From Nostoc sp. UHCC 0302 (lineage in GTDB: Bacteria; Cyanobacteriota; Cyanobacteriia; Cyanobacteriales; Nostocaceae), in NCBI RefSeq assembly GCF_038096175.1, contig NZ_CP151099.1, forward strand, positions 7,790,001 to 7,854,000: a stretch of DNA of 64,000 nt, read 5' to 3'. Positions within the stretch are counted from its first letter, which is position 1. Each line of letters begins with the position of its first letter. Position numbers and translations under genes: made by a program. The notes below the pieces were generated by a model. It searched no databases, was not told the DNA's origin, and saw only the letters and a program-made list of their open reading frames with translations. Positions 16,524-25,141 of this stretch are shown piece by piece.

Positions 16524-18104
16524 TCACAAATTCCAATTACGGCGAAAATGAAAGAAACCTTCTAAAAACTCTTGCAAAGCGATATTGCTATTTAACTTTT
16601 GCTTATTCCACTCTCTTGCAGTTTGTTCCAAAATTTCTGAGTAACTGGGATAAATTGGAGATAAATTTGCTAAATGTTTAACTTTAATTTTTCGGGATAT
16701 TGCTAAAGCAATCAAATTAATTAACTCTCCAGCTGCTGCCCCTAATATCGAAGCTCCTAAAATTTCTCCGTTGCTCAGCACAATTAATTTACAAATACCA
16801 GTAGTTTCGTCATTTATTTGAGCTGCTGCTACTGTTTTAAAATAGTGTTGCAAAACTAAGACTTCATTTCGATTGAATTGCCGTTTAGCCTGTTTCTCTG
16901 TTAAACCCACTTGCGCCAGCGTTGGCTGAGAAAATACTGCCCAAGGAATGCTTTGATAATTAACTCGGAATTTTGTGAAAAAGAGTGCATTTTTCAGGGC
17001 GATTCTGGCTTCGTAATTAGCAACATTAGCAAAATCATAACCACCAATTACATCACCACAAGCGTAAATGTGGTGGTTAGTAGTTTGCAGTTTATCATTT
17101 ACTACTAAGCGATGCTGATACCATTTCACACCTACCGTTGCCAGATTTAAAGATTCAACATTTGGCTGCTGTCCAGTGGCTACTAAAATCTCATCAGTTT
17201 CAATTGCCTTATCTCCTGCCTGAATCCACTTTTTATCTTCAATTCGCCTTACCTGAGTGACTGGCGTTTCAGTTAGGACACGTATACCTTCAACTTCCAA
17301 TTGCGCTTGCAGCAGTATGGCTATCTCAGGGTCAATATGGGGCAAAATATACGGATATTTGACTACTAGCGTGACGCTGCAACCTAACCGACTTAAAGTT
17401 TGAGCTATTTCAATACTTTGAGGAACGCCACCGATAATTACCCAATTTTTAGGTAGTTTTGATTTATTTAAGGATGAGTAAATATTAGATAAGCTAAGGT
17501 AGCCAGTAGCTTGTAATCCATCAATATCAGGAATTGCCGGACGCGAACCAGTAGCTAGCAAATAGTTACGTGCGGTAAGCAAACGGCTATTCACGGAAAA
17601 AGCCAATTGGGGAGAGGATTGAAATTGACCACTACCAAAGATTACATCAACTCCCAGTGCGGCTAGGATGCCGGGAGAATGCTGTTCTTCGAGATTTGAG
17701 ACGACAGATTGAGCATATAGCATCCTCTCTTGCCATGCCACAGGTAATTGATTGTCTTGAAAAGTTTGCTCTTGGGGAGCCACTCCGTTAGGCGGTTCTG
17801 TCGGCTTGTTCGCTGAAAGCGTTCCCGTTGGCGCAGCATCTCCATTAGCAAAAGGGTAGGAAGTGGCGTGGTTACCACCAAGTCTGAACTTTTCGCTTTT
17901 TTCTGCGGTATTGGGCTGTGAGGGATGAATACCCGAATACTGCTTAATGTTGCTGATTTTGCTAAGTGCTTGGTGATAAATAAACCCGTAATTTACTTTG
18001 GGTTCCACTAGAGCGACTGTAGCGCCTAGTTGGGTTGCAGTCAGGGCAGCATAGTATCCAGCAAGACTGCCACCAATAATTACGATATCGTAGTCAATAG
18101 CCAC
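16524..18104 (-). CDS. FAD-dependent pyridine nucleotide oxidoreductase lacking the redox disulfide
   Basis: A 526-residue flavoprotein of the dihydrolipoamide dehydrogenase/mercuric reductase superfamily. The FAD-binding fold is at 4-35 (YDIVIIGGSLAGYYAALTA), the NAD(P) fold at about 220-250 (WVIIGGVPQSIEIAQTLSRLG), the second FAD motif is HIYACGDVIGGYDFANVA, and a dimerisation domain closes the protein. The CxxxxC redox pair expected near residue 40 is missing (VNYGFIYHQALSKI), so it cannot act by the classical disulfide mechanism. Residues about 68-121 are a Pro/Thr/Asn-rich insert that coincides with an interspersed DNA repeat (17777-17871). It sits head-to-tail with cobD, 75 bp apart. 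The substrate is unknown. Confidence 0.82.
   Translation of the reverse strand: MAIDYDIVIIGGSLAGYYAALTATQLGATVALVEPKVNYGFIYHQALSKISNIKQYSGIHPSQPNTAEKSEKFRLGGNHATSYPFANGDAAPTGTLSANKPTEPPNGVAPQEQTFQDNQLPVAWQERMLYAQSVVSNLEEQHSPGILAALGVDVIFGSGQFQSSPQLAFSVNSRLLTARNYLLATGSRPAIPDIDGLQATGYLSLSNIYSSLNKSKLPKNWVIIGGVPQSIEIAQTLSRLGCSVTLVVKYPYILPHIDPEIAILLQAQLEVEGIRVLTETPVTQVRRIEDKKWIQAGDKAIETDEILVATGQQPNVESLNLATVGVKWYQHRLVVNDKLQTTNHHIYACGDVIGGYDFANVANYEARIALKNALFFTKFRVNYQSIPWAVFSQPTLAQVGLTEKQAKRQFNRNEVLVLQHYFKTVAAAQINDETTGICKLIVLSNGEILGASILGAAAGELINLIALAISRKIKVKHLANLSPIYPSYSEILEQTAREWNKQKLNSNIALQEFLEGFFHFRRNWNL
17777..17871. repeat. Interspersed repeat, family A, inserted in frame in a coding gene
   Basis: Begins GAGCCACTCCGTTAGGCGG and ends AAGTGGCGTGG, matching the ends of the copy at 23411-23457 (GAGCCACTGCGTTGGGCGG ... 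AAGTGGCGTGG). An extra roughly 48-bp middle includes AGCGTTCCCGTTGGCGCAGC. It encodes a non-conserved loop of the flavoprotein without breaking the frame. Confidence 0.75.
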
Positions 18105-18179
18105 ATGAATTTAGAGTTATAAGTTAACAGACAGAAAACAGGAGTTAGGAGTTAATTTTAAACTCCCAACTCAGAACTT

Positions 18180-19373
18180 CTAACTTTCTTTTAGCGCTGT
18201 TAGTAAGCGTTGATTATCAGACTCAGAGCGTACAGCAATCCGGAAAAAGCGATCGCCAAGTTCTTTAAAACTTAAACAATCGCGAATTAAAATTTGATGA
18301 TCTTTAAGTAATTGTTGCTGTAACTGCAAAGTAGACTGTTGTGATTCAACTAGTAAAAAGTTAGCAGCACTTTCTTGGGGTTGCAATCCTGGTATGGAAG
18401 CTAAGCCGTGAAAGAGGTGATTTCTTGCAGGTGGTAGCCATTTCCAGCTTTGCTCTTGAAACTCTGTATCTTGGAGTACCGCAATTGCAGCTGCGGCTGC
18501 GAGCGTGTTGACAGGCCAGGGGTCACGCCATAACTGCCATTTAGATAAGCGGTCAGGGTGAGCGATCGCATATCCCAGTCGCAATCCTGGAAGACTATAG
18601 AATTTCGTCAGCGATCGCAATATTACTAAATTCGCATATTCCTGTACCACCGAAATTAGGCTTTGTTCCTCATTAGGGGTGACAAAATCCATAAACGCTT
18701 CATCCACCACTACCAAAGCAAACTGCTCCAGGTAAGGCAAAATAGAGTCCCGCGAAAATAGCTTTCCTGTTGGGTTGTTAGGGTTATTCAGCAGTAGTGC
18801 TTTCTCGTTTGTTCCCGAAAGTCTGTAGACGCTGCTGTGACTTCCCGCAGAAGCCTCTACAGACTTCTCTGTTTGTGCTTTATCAAGCAAAAACGACAAA
18901 TCAGCTAAATGCTCTTGAGAAGGCTCCCCAAAAAGCTTGACTAATGATGTAGACCTTTCGGGGGCTGCCTCACCATAACCAATCCCTAATGATAAAGGAC
19001 ACTCCAGGACTTCAGCGTTATACGCACTCAGGGTTCGGTAATAGTCACCAAAGGCTGGAGTAATTAAGACTGTTGCGGATAATTCTGCTAATTCCCTACC
19101 TGCTAAAGTAAGTAATTCTGCTGAGCCGTTACCCGGCAGAATCCACTCAGGCGGCAATTGATGGAAGTGACTGAGAGCTAGTCTCAGTTCACTGTAGTTT
19201 GGATCTGGATAGTGCCTAATATTACTTAGTTGGGACTGAATAGCAGCGATCGCGCTGTTTGGTGGCCCCAATGGGCTGATGCTAGCAGAAAAATCCAGAA
19301 TAGCATCACGGGGACAGCCAGCCAGTGCTGCTGCCCAGGCTAAATTTCCCCCGTGTGCAGGTTGCCGCATCAA
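18180..19373 (-). CDS. cobD: Threonine-phosphate decarboxylase-like PLP enzyme (CobD)
   Basis: A class I/II aminotransferase-fold enzyme. In cobalamin synthesis CobD makes (R)-1-amino-2-propanol phosphate from threonine phosphate. N-terminal HGGNLAWAAALAGC and DFSASISPLGPP are typical of CobD rather than histidinol-phosphate aminotransferase. The PLP lysine is in RSLTKFYSLPGLRLGYA, with NNPNNPTG and VVDEAFMDF also present. It has 397 residues, about 40 more than usual; the excess (about 125-190) is non-conserved and contains an inverted repeat at 18819-18866. The start ATGATGCGG is preceded by GGGAATCTGATTTT. The HU gene lies directly upstream, same strand. Confidence 0.82.
   Translation of the reverse strand: MMRQPAHGGNLAWAAALAGCPRDAILDFSASISPLGPPNSAIAAIQSQLSNIRHYPDPNYSELRLALSHFHQLPPEWILPGNGSAELLTLAGRELAELSATVLITPAFGDYYRTLSAYNAEVLECPLSLGIGYGEAAPERSTSLVKLFGEPSQEHLADLSFLLDKAQTEKSVEASAGSHSSVYRLSGTNEKALLLNNPNNPTGKLFSRDSILPYLEQFALVVVDEAFMDFVTPNEEQSLISVVQEYANLVILRSLTKFYSLPGLRLGYAIAHPDRLSKWQLWRDPWPVNTLAAAAAIAVLQDTEFQEQSWKWLPPARNHLFHGLASIPGLQPQESAANFLLVESQQSTLQLQQQLLKDHQILIRDCLSFKELGDRFFRIAVRSESDNQRLLTALKES
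18819..18866. repeat. Inverted repeat within cobD
   Basis: AAGTCTGTAG (18819-18828) and CTACAGACTT (18857-18866) are perfect complements around a 28-nt spacer containing CTTCCCGCAGAAG. The segment lies in frame within the non-conserved insert of the CobD protein. Confidence 0.75.
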
Positions 19374-19396
19374 AATCAGATTCCCAAAAGAAGAAT

Positions 19397-19681
19397 CTAT
19401 GATTTTGGGGGTGCTACCTTTTCTCTAAACAGCTTTCCTGCCGAGAACGCGGGAACCTTCGTTGCTGGAATTTCCATTTTTTCATTGGTTTTAGGGTTAC
19501 GACCTTCACGGGCTTTACGTTCCCGTGATTCAAACGAGCCAAATCCGACTAGCGTTACTTTATCGCCAGAAGAAACAGCTTCGATAATCGTCTCTAAAGC
19601 GGCAGTTAAAACTGCATCCGCTTGTTTTTTAGTAACGCTAGCCTTTTCAGCTACAGCATCAACCAATTCACCTTTGTTCAT
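19397..19681 (-). CDS. hup: HU-family DNA-binding protein
   Basis: A nucleoid architectural protein of 94 residues. The start MNKGELVDAVAEKASVTKKQADAVL, the hydrophobic core GDKVTLVGFGSFESRERKAREGRNP and the DNA-minor-groove arm with KMEIPATKVPAF are all canonical. It is preceded by a good ribosome-binding site (AAGGAGTTTGAC-ATG). It closely resembles Anabaena HanA, the HU protein linked to heterocyst development, which fits a heterocystous host but is not proof. The 3' end lies 24 bp from cobD on the same strand. Confidence 0.95.
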   Translation of the reverse strand: MNKGELVDAVAEKASVTKKQADAVLTAALETIIEAVSSGDKVTLVGFGSFESRERKAREGRNPKTNEKMEIPATKVPAFSAGKLFREKVAPPKS

Positions 19682-20577
19682 GTCAAACTCCTTAAGGTTT
19701 ATTTGAGATTCTCTATAGATACACCCTGATGTACCTTTTACTGAAATCTCTGTTTAGAGATATACAAAAGTCATCCTTTGGGAGCATTTTTACTCAAAAT
19801 GGCTGCAAATCCCATCGGCTCGACTTTTCAATGAATCATTCTAAGGTGTTGAAGCCTGTAGTGGATAGATGAAACCATTAATTTATATAGATTTCAGGAT
19901 TTTTTGTGATTTTCGGCTGATTGTTTCACTAAAAACCACCAAAAAGTAGGAATAAATACTTAGTAAATACCCTTGTTATGAGGGGAACAGGAGGTGGCGA
20001 GTGAGAAAGTGGAAAAGATTTGTGTAGCTGTTCTCAACTGACACAGAGGGAAATGAGGAAACTTGTCAAAAATTATTCTTCCCATTCCCCAAGTTTTTTA
20101 TAATCTGTTGTGGAGTAAAATCCTAGTTTCTGCGGATGTTGTTATCGCCGCCATAGTTTAGTTCTCCCTTGGTATACACCAAGATGTTATGCTTACGACT
20201 TTTAAACAAATCATACTAAGTTTAAGTGAGCGGAAGACAAAAACGAGAATTGATCAGTTAAAGCGATCGCATTTACAAGCCCCTTCAGGGCGGGAACAAG
20301 GAGGCGGGAACAGGGGACAGAAGAGACGGTGCAGCCCCGAAATAAGGCTTTAAGCCTCGCCCCTCGTAGGCGGCTTAGTTTGCCTTATTCCCTGTCCTTT
20401 TCATACCAGAGCGCTGCTAGCATTAGCACCCTGTCTTATGAGATATTCTCAGATGCCCCGAATTTCAGCTTTAAACACCTCTCGGTCAGTCTCAGCTTGT
20501 AAATGCATCACGATATCTGAGAGCCTACTGACACCCTCAGTTCAGCTATTAACTAGTTCAGTCGCCAAAAATGATTC
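19682..20577. other. Long gene-free region upstream of HU and downstream of pilQ
   Basis: About 900 bp without a convincing gene on either strand. It should hold the HU promoter near 19690-19760, which I could not pin down. A HIP1 site lies at about 20264. The stretch 20280-20400 is repeat-like, with GGGAACAGGGGACAG, AAATAAGGCTTTAAGCC and AAACTAAGCCGCC pieces. No tRNA or known RNA motif was recognised. Confidence 0.4.
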
Positions 20578-20607
20578 GGGGCGCACAGCTGGCTAGCTAT
20601 GCGCCCC
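20578..20607 (-). terminator. GC-rich hairpin downstream of pilQ
   Basis: GGGGCGCA (20578-20585) and TGCGCCCC (20600-20607) form a perfect 8-bp stem with a 14-nt loop. It lies about 57 bp past the pilQ stop on the minus strand. No clear T-run follows, so it may be a stabilising rather than a terminating structure. Confidence 0.45.
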
Positions 20608-20628
20608 TATGAATGTGTAAAGCAGTTT

Positions 20629-20651
20629 GCTCAAAGTAAATAACTTTGAGC
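20629..20651 (-). terminator. Perfect 9-bp hairpin just after the pilQ stop
   Basis: GCTCAAAGT (20629-20637) pairs with ACTTTGAGC (20643-20651) around a 5-nt loop, 12 bp after the pilQ stop codon. A short non-T-rich tract follows. Probably 3'-end protection or termination of the pil operon. Confidence 0.5.
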
Positions 20652-20663
20652 CTCACCTGTTTA

Positions 20664-23126
20664 TCATCTTGATTGTCCGCCAGGAACCTTTAACCCCCGA
20701 CGCTCTAACATTTGCCGCACCTCTGGGCTAGGTGTGTAGTTATAGCCGTAGGATGAGTTCTCTGTATCATCCATAATCTGCGGTGTGAGCAGTACAATTA
20801 CCTCTTGGCGCTGGTTACTTTTATTTGTTTGTCTAAACAATGCTCCAATTAGCGGAATATCACCCAAAATAGGAATCTTGGAGACAGTTGTCCGGTCTTG
20901 GTCTTGAATGATGCCTGAAAGAATTAGTGTCTGACCATCTCGTAAGCGAATCTGACCCGAAGTAAGAGAGCGTTCAGACACTAAAACAATTTGTCCATTT
21001 CCTGTATTCTCTGTGGCTGAAGGAGCGCTAACAGTTGGAGCAACTGACAGAGAAACGAAACCATTGTCGTCAATCCGCTCAACTCTCACATTTAAGGTTA
21101 AGCCAACTCTTTGTTTATCAATTCTTCTCTCTGTCCTAGAGCCAGCAGCAGTATCAGTTGTTTGGAGAGTTACATTGCCTACCACTTCTTGGGTCAAGTT
21201 AACAAGAGCTTGCTGACCTTCTTGCACAATTAAAGTGGGGTCAGTCAAAATCTTAGCGTTGCCATTTGTAACCTGAGCCTGCAAGCTAGCAAGCAAACGT
21301 CTGGGGAACTGATACAGAGATGGTAGAGCAGATGTTGCTGTTGCACGAGTGCCTGGAGCAAAGGTTGTAGTTTGTCTTCCTGTTACAGGGTCAGTGGTTG
21401 TCGTTACTGTATCTGGGGTTCCTGGAGTAAAAGTTGAAAGACCAGGACTAGTCGGGTTTGTACTTGTTGGAGAGATAGGTTGAAGGAAGGTGGCATTACC
21501 TGGAATATCTTGTACAACCTGACCGTCCTGTATCACTCTCAGACCCGAACCTCCATTTGGAACCGTAAACGTACTATTTGGGTTCAAGAAAGTCGTTCCT
21601 GTAATTGGATTCTGAATAGTAGGTGTACCAGTCACACTATTTCTTGCTTCAGAACTAGTAGCTGGTCTAGAACCGCCAAAATTCAGAGATGCTGCACCGC
21701 CATCATTGCTAAAGTAGTTATTGCCAATCCCAAAAGAAAAGCTAGTGTTGAAGTCTTGAGTATTATTCAGGTTAACGTCGATAATCTTGACATTGACTGC
21801 CACTTGACGACGACGGATATCAAGCTGAGTTAGTTGAGCGATCGCAATATCAATTAGTCTAGGAGAACCAATTAAGGTAATAGAATTTGTGCGCTCGTCT
21901 CCTAATGCTTGTAAACCTCTAAGTAATGGGTTAGAGTCTCTAAACTCAGCACGTTGAGTTTCTAGTCTAGTTTCCGTGGTTGTCTGAGTCTGAGTAACTG
22001 CGCTAGTAGCTCCAGTACCCACAGGTACAGCATTGACGCTAGTCACAAGTCTTTCACGGCTGACAGCACTTTCTGCTCCCAAGCCTACCAAAAAGTTTAG
22101 AGCAACTCCCACAGTTACTTGATTAAGTCGCAGATTACGCATAACGGTATCGCGGGTGGCATTGGGTAATTTAGGCCCTACGAAAACCGTGCGACCACTA
22201 CGGTTAGCCTCTAAACCACTTAAGCGCAAAACGTAGTTGAATACATCTTGTACTGGCTCATTTTCAATATCTAGCGAGATTGTTTGAGAAGTTGCTTGTC
22301 CGGGAGCGGCAGCAGTACTTTGCTGACCTCCAGCAGCTTGCTCGCTGCCGATATAAGCTAGGTTCAGACCAGCAGCACGGGCAAGCAGTGATAAAACCTC
22401 ACGTACTGGGGCATCTCGCAATACCAAACGGGGAACCCGTTCCTGAGTTGCCAAGTCTATTGTGCTGGGAGAAGCATCAGTGTTAGAGATGGCAATATCT
22501 CCCACTGGTGGCGCAACAGCTCTGGGTAAGAAAGGTGGAGCCTGATTCACTAGTTGACCATTGCCAGCAGGTTGTGCAGGTTGCCCATCAATTGTCACTT
22601 CGGGATTCGGAACGAGAACATTTGGTCTTTGACTTGATTGGGCTGGCGCAGGAGCAGGAGCAGGCGGTGCTGTGGGCGTTGCTGCTGGCGGTGGCGTTGG
22701 TGCTGATGCTGTAGCACCTGTGGATGGTGTAAAACTAAGAGTAATTCCGTTTTGATTTCGCCCTGCGGGTTGAGTGTTAGGGGCGTTATTACTTCCAGTT
22801 ACCGTTACCCGAATGCTATTACTATCAAGTTGATTAATTTGGACTGAGGTAATTCCTGGTGCTGGGTTGTCTTTGCGAAAAGTATTACCTTGTGGTAAAC
22901 GTAGTTGAGTATTAATAATATCTGTGACTAAAGCTGTACCTCTTTTTGTAGTGAAAACTTGTGGACGCGAGCCTGAAGAAGTTTTCAAAACAACATTAAT
23001 TCCACCATTAGCGGGATTTAACTGTACATCAGTAACTTGCGTAGTCTGCGCCGACACTGGTTTAGCTGCTAAAAATACAAAAGTGGCAGCACCCAATATT
23101 AAACTATTACCGTGAAGCTGTTTCAC
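20664..23126 (-). CDS. pilQ: Type IV pilus secretin PilQ
   Basis: The outer-membrane secretin ring through which type IV pili pass, needed for motility and natural competence. It has 820 residues. Signal peptide at 1-26 (ending PVSAQ); AMIN domain at about 28-130; a Pro/Ala-rich linker (PTAPPAPAPAPAQ); a secretin short N-domain near 230-320 (VREVLSLLARAAGLNLAYIG); further N-domains; and the secretin core at about 590-800 with VSLSVAPTVSAPS, LRDGQTLILSGII and SKIPILGDIPLIGALF. A Thr/Pro-rich insert (about 515-580) precedes the core. It is last in pilMNOQ, but 479 bp separate it from pilO. Confidence 0.96.
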   Translation of the reverse strand: MKQLHGNSLILGAATFVFLAAKPVSAQTTQVTDVQLNPANGGINVVLKTSSGSRPQVFTTKRGTALVTDIINTQLRLPQGNTFRKDNPAPGITSVQINQLDSNSIRVTVTGSNNAPNTQPAGRNQNGITLSFTPSTGATASAPTPPPAATPTAPPAPAPAPAQSSQRPNVLVPNPEVTIDGQPAQPAGNGQLVNQAPPFLPRAVAPPVGDIAISNTDASPSTIDLATQERVPRLVLRDAPVREVLSLLARAAGLNLAYIGSEQAAGGQQSTAAAPGQATSQTISLDIENEPVQDVFNYVLRLSGLEANRSGRTVFVGPKLPNATRDTVMRNLRLNQVTVGVALNFLVGLGAESAVSRERLVTSVNAVPVGTGATSAVTQTQTTTETRLETQRAEFRDSNPLLRGLQALGDERTNSITLIGSPRLIDIAIAQLTQLDIRRRQVAVNVKIIDVNLNNTQDFNTSFSFGIGNNYFSNDGGAASLNFGGSRPATSSEARNSVTGTPTIQNPITGTTFLNPNSTFTVPNGGSGLRVIQDGQVVQDIPGNATFLQPISPTSTNPTSPGLSTFTPGTPDTVTTTTDPVTGRQTTTFAPGTRATATSALPSLYQFPRRLLASLQAQVTNGNAKILTDPTLIVQEGQQALVNLTQEVVGNVTLQTTDTAAGSRTERRIDKQRVGLTLNVRVERIDDNGFVSLSVAPTVSAPSATENTGNGQIVLVSERSLTSGQIRLRDGQTLILSGIIQDQDRTTVSKIPILGDIPLIGALFRQTNKSNQRQEVIVLLTPQIMDDTENSSYGYNYTPSPEVRQMLERRGLKVPGGQSR

Positions 23127-23284
23127 AGTTCATTCCTCACCTTATAACACCTTGTTAACAAAAAAATTGAGTACTTCTACTCCTGTTAGTACTGAGTTTT
23201 AAAAGTTAGAAGTCAGGAATATAGCGTTTCTAACTCCAGTCAAATATAAAATAACCCCTCCTCAACTCTCCCCTTGGTAAGGGG

Positions 23285-23495
23285 CTACGGTGTACGCACA
23301 AGTCTGAAACAGTCTACTCATCTGGGTTTAAGCGTCGGTTTTACCCCACCCTAACCCTCCCCTTATAAAGGGGAGGGAACTAGATTTCTCATTTCCCCCC
23401 TTTATAAGGGGAGCCACTGCGTTGGGCGGCTCTGCCGACTTGTAGCAAGTGGCGTGGGATTAAGGGGGGTAATTCTACTTGTGTGTACACCGTAG
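23285..23495. mobile_element. MITE-like element between pilO and pilQ
   Basis: A 211-bp segment bounded by 19-bp terminal inverted repeats, CTACGGTGTACGCACAAGT (23285-23303) and ACTTGTGTGTACACCGTAG (23477-23495), matching at 18 of 19 positions. It is flanked by perfect 11-bp direct repeats TTGGTAAGGGG (23274-23284 and 23496-23506), which read as a target-site duplication. It has no coding capacity. Inside lie CCCTCCCCTTATAAAGGGGAGGG-type palindromes and a family A repeat (23411-23457). The insertion split an older ACCCCTCC...GGGGAGGG repeat. Confidence 0.85.
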
Positions 23496-23605
23496 TTGGT
23501 AAGGGGAGGGTGCGCGACAGCGCGGGTGGGGTGTATTTCATGTGGCTGGCAATTGCTATAACAACTCTCTAACTCCTAACTCTTCAGACTTAGCACTGCT
23601 TATTG

Positions 23606-24373
23606 TTATTTCTTGGGAGCAGTTTTAGCTGCTGCTGCGGCTATTTCTTCTGGAGTCAGTGGCATTAACGCCTGTAACTGGAAAGATGTATTAATTGTTG
23701 CTGGGCCTTGCCGTACAACTGTTTTATCTAAGGGGGATCTAGCTTCTGGTGGAGCTACAGTTGATTGATAATCTTTAACTATCAACAAAGGCTGTAACCG
23801 CTCAATGTTACGAACTATCGATTGCGTCTGTTCATAAGTCCCAAAAATTGCAACATTGATAATCCTGCGTTCCAGTTTGCCGTCGACCTGTGTCCCTAGA
23901 GTTCCATCAGTAATCGGTTCTGGTTTTGGTGAAGCTGGCACAAACTTTACCAATTTAGCTCTGACTCCACTAATAGGAGTTTGAGCATTGCCAGATTCAA
24001 CTAAGCGATTCATATCTAACAGCAATGTATCCAAGGTTTTTTCATTAGCAAATAAATTTAAAACTTGGACTTTTTGCTGCTTAGCTTGGGCTAGATCCTC
24101 TTTAACTTTTGCAATTTCTTTAAGGCTGGCTTTCTTTTGCTCAATTTGTCCTTGTAGTTCTGAGCTTTTTGCTTGCTGCTGCTGATAGTTTTCCCAAGCT
24201 GGCATTACTAGGTTTAACAATATGTAAGCTGCACCTGCTAAACCAACTACCCCCACTAAGATACCAATGATTTTTGGTGTGAAAGTGATGCCAAATATAA
24301 CCGGATAGCCAGGTGTTGGCGAATCAAATTCTCCGCCTTGTTCAGCAAAATTTAAATCATCACTCAGCGTCAT
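23606..24373 (-). CDS. pilO: Type IV pilus inner-membrane assembly protein PilO
   Basis: A 255-residue bitopic protein that pairs with PilN to form the periplasmic alignment scaffold. A short cytoplasmic head is followed by one membrane helix at about 33-57 (IIGILVGVVGLAGAAYILLNLV), a coiled coil at 60-105 (QQQQAKSSELQGQIEQKKASLKEI in two parts), and a ferredoxin-like C-terminal domain containing ISGVRAKLVKF. It ends in an Ala/Lys-rich tail. The start overlaps the pilN stop by 4 bp (ATGA), showing tight co-translation. Confidence 0.9.
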   Translation of the reverse strand: MTLSDDLNFAEQGGEFDSPTPGYPVIFGITFTPKIIGILVGVVGLAGAAYILLNLVMPAWENYQQQQAKSSELQGQIEQKKASLKEIAKVKEDLAQAKQQKVQVLNLFANEKTLDTLLLDMNRLVESGNAQTPISGVRAKLVKFVPASPKPEPITDGTLGTQVDGKLERRIINVAIFGTYEQTQSIVRNIERLQPLLIVKDYQSTVAPPEARSPLDKTVVRQGPATINTSFQLQALMPLTPEEIAAAAAKTAPKK

Positions 24374-25137
24374 TTTAGAATGGCTCCTGTTTGTTGGATA
24401 CTACGAATCCGAGCCACTAGTCCCACTGTGCCTTTTTGTTCTAACTCCCTAACTAATTCAGAAGCTGGGACATCACTCATACTTGATTGAATAGTGTATT
24501 TGACTACTTGGGGTGGCTTAATTACTACAGTAGTAGATTGACGCGCACCTACCGAGACAGGAGCATCTACTAACTCTGCTGTAATAATTCTGCTTTCTGA
24601 AGACTTCAAGAACCGAGACTGTTGGAGACTCAACAAGAAATCATTGACATCGTTATACGAGCGAGCTAATCCAGTAATTTCTAATCCTCCAGCAGGATTG
24701 CTTGGTGGTTGCCCTTGCGCTGCTGCAACGGGTGGGAGTTGTTTGACGGTTTCAATTTGCACTGACGGTGGAATGCGATCGCGCAAATCCTGTAGCATGG
24801 CTGACCAAGGCCGAATCTGGTCAAAGACAGTCACTAAAGCTTGTGTTTCTGCCTTAACTGCGGTTATCTCTTGTTTGATTTTGTTAATGTTTCCTATTTC
24901 TGTATCTAATCTCTTGTTTTCCTGGTCTAATTGTGCTATCTGTGTCTCTAATTCACCGATTTTTCCTTGCAAAAATAACCAACCAATTCCTACCAAAACT
25001 GGAAGACCTACGCCTAGAGCAACTCCTATGTAAACTGGGGTTAAATTTCCCGCAGGAAGTGTTATTCCTGCCTTTCTGTCAGGCTTTTTCTGGTATGCTG
25101 GGCGGTCTTTAAGAAAGTTAACGTCTAGACTATACAT
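24370..25137 (-). CDS. pilN: Type IV pilus inner-membrane assembly protein PilN
   Basis: A 255-residue partner of PilO and PilM. The cytoplasmic N-terminus MYSLDVNFLKDRPAYQKKP carries the LNFL-type motif by which PilN docks into PilM. A membrane helix at about 33-56 is followed by a coiled coil (LETQIAQLDQENKRLDTEIG) and a ferredoxin-like domain with GLEITGLARSYNDVNDFLLSLQ. It starts 5 bp after the pilM stop and overlaps pilO by 4 bp. Confidence 0.9.
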   Translation of the reverse strand: MYSLDVNFLKDRPAYQKKPDRKAGITLPAGNLTPVYIGVALGVGLPVLVGIGWLFLQGKIGELETQIAQLDQENKRLDTEIGNINKIKQEITAVKAETQALVTVFDQIRPWSAMLQDLRDRIPPSVQIETVKQLPPVAAAQGQPPSNPAGGLEITGLARSYNDVNDFLLSLQQSRFLKSSESRIITAELVDAPVSVGARQSTTVVIKPPQVVKYTIQSSMSDVPASELVRELEQKGTVGLVARIRSIQQTGAILK

Positions 25138-25141
25138 TCTG

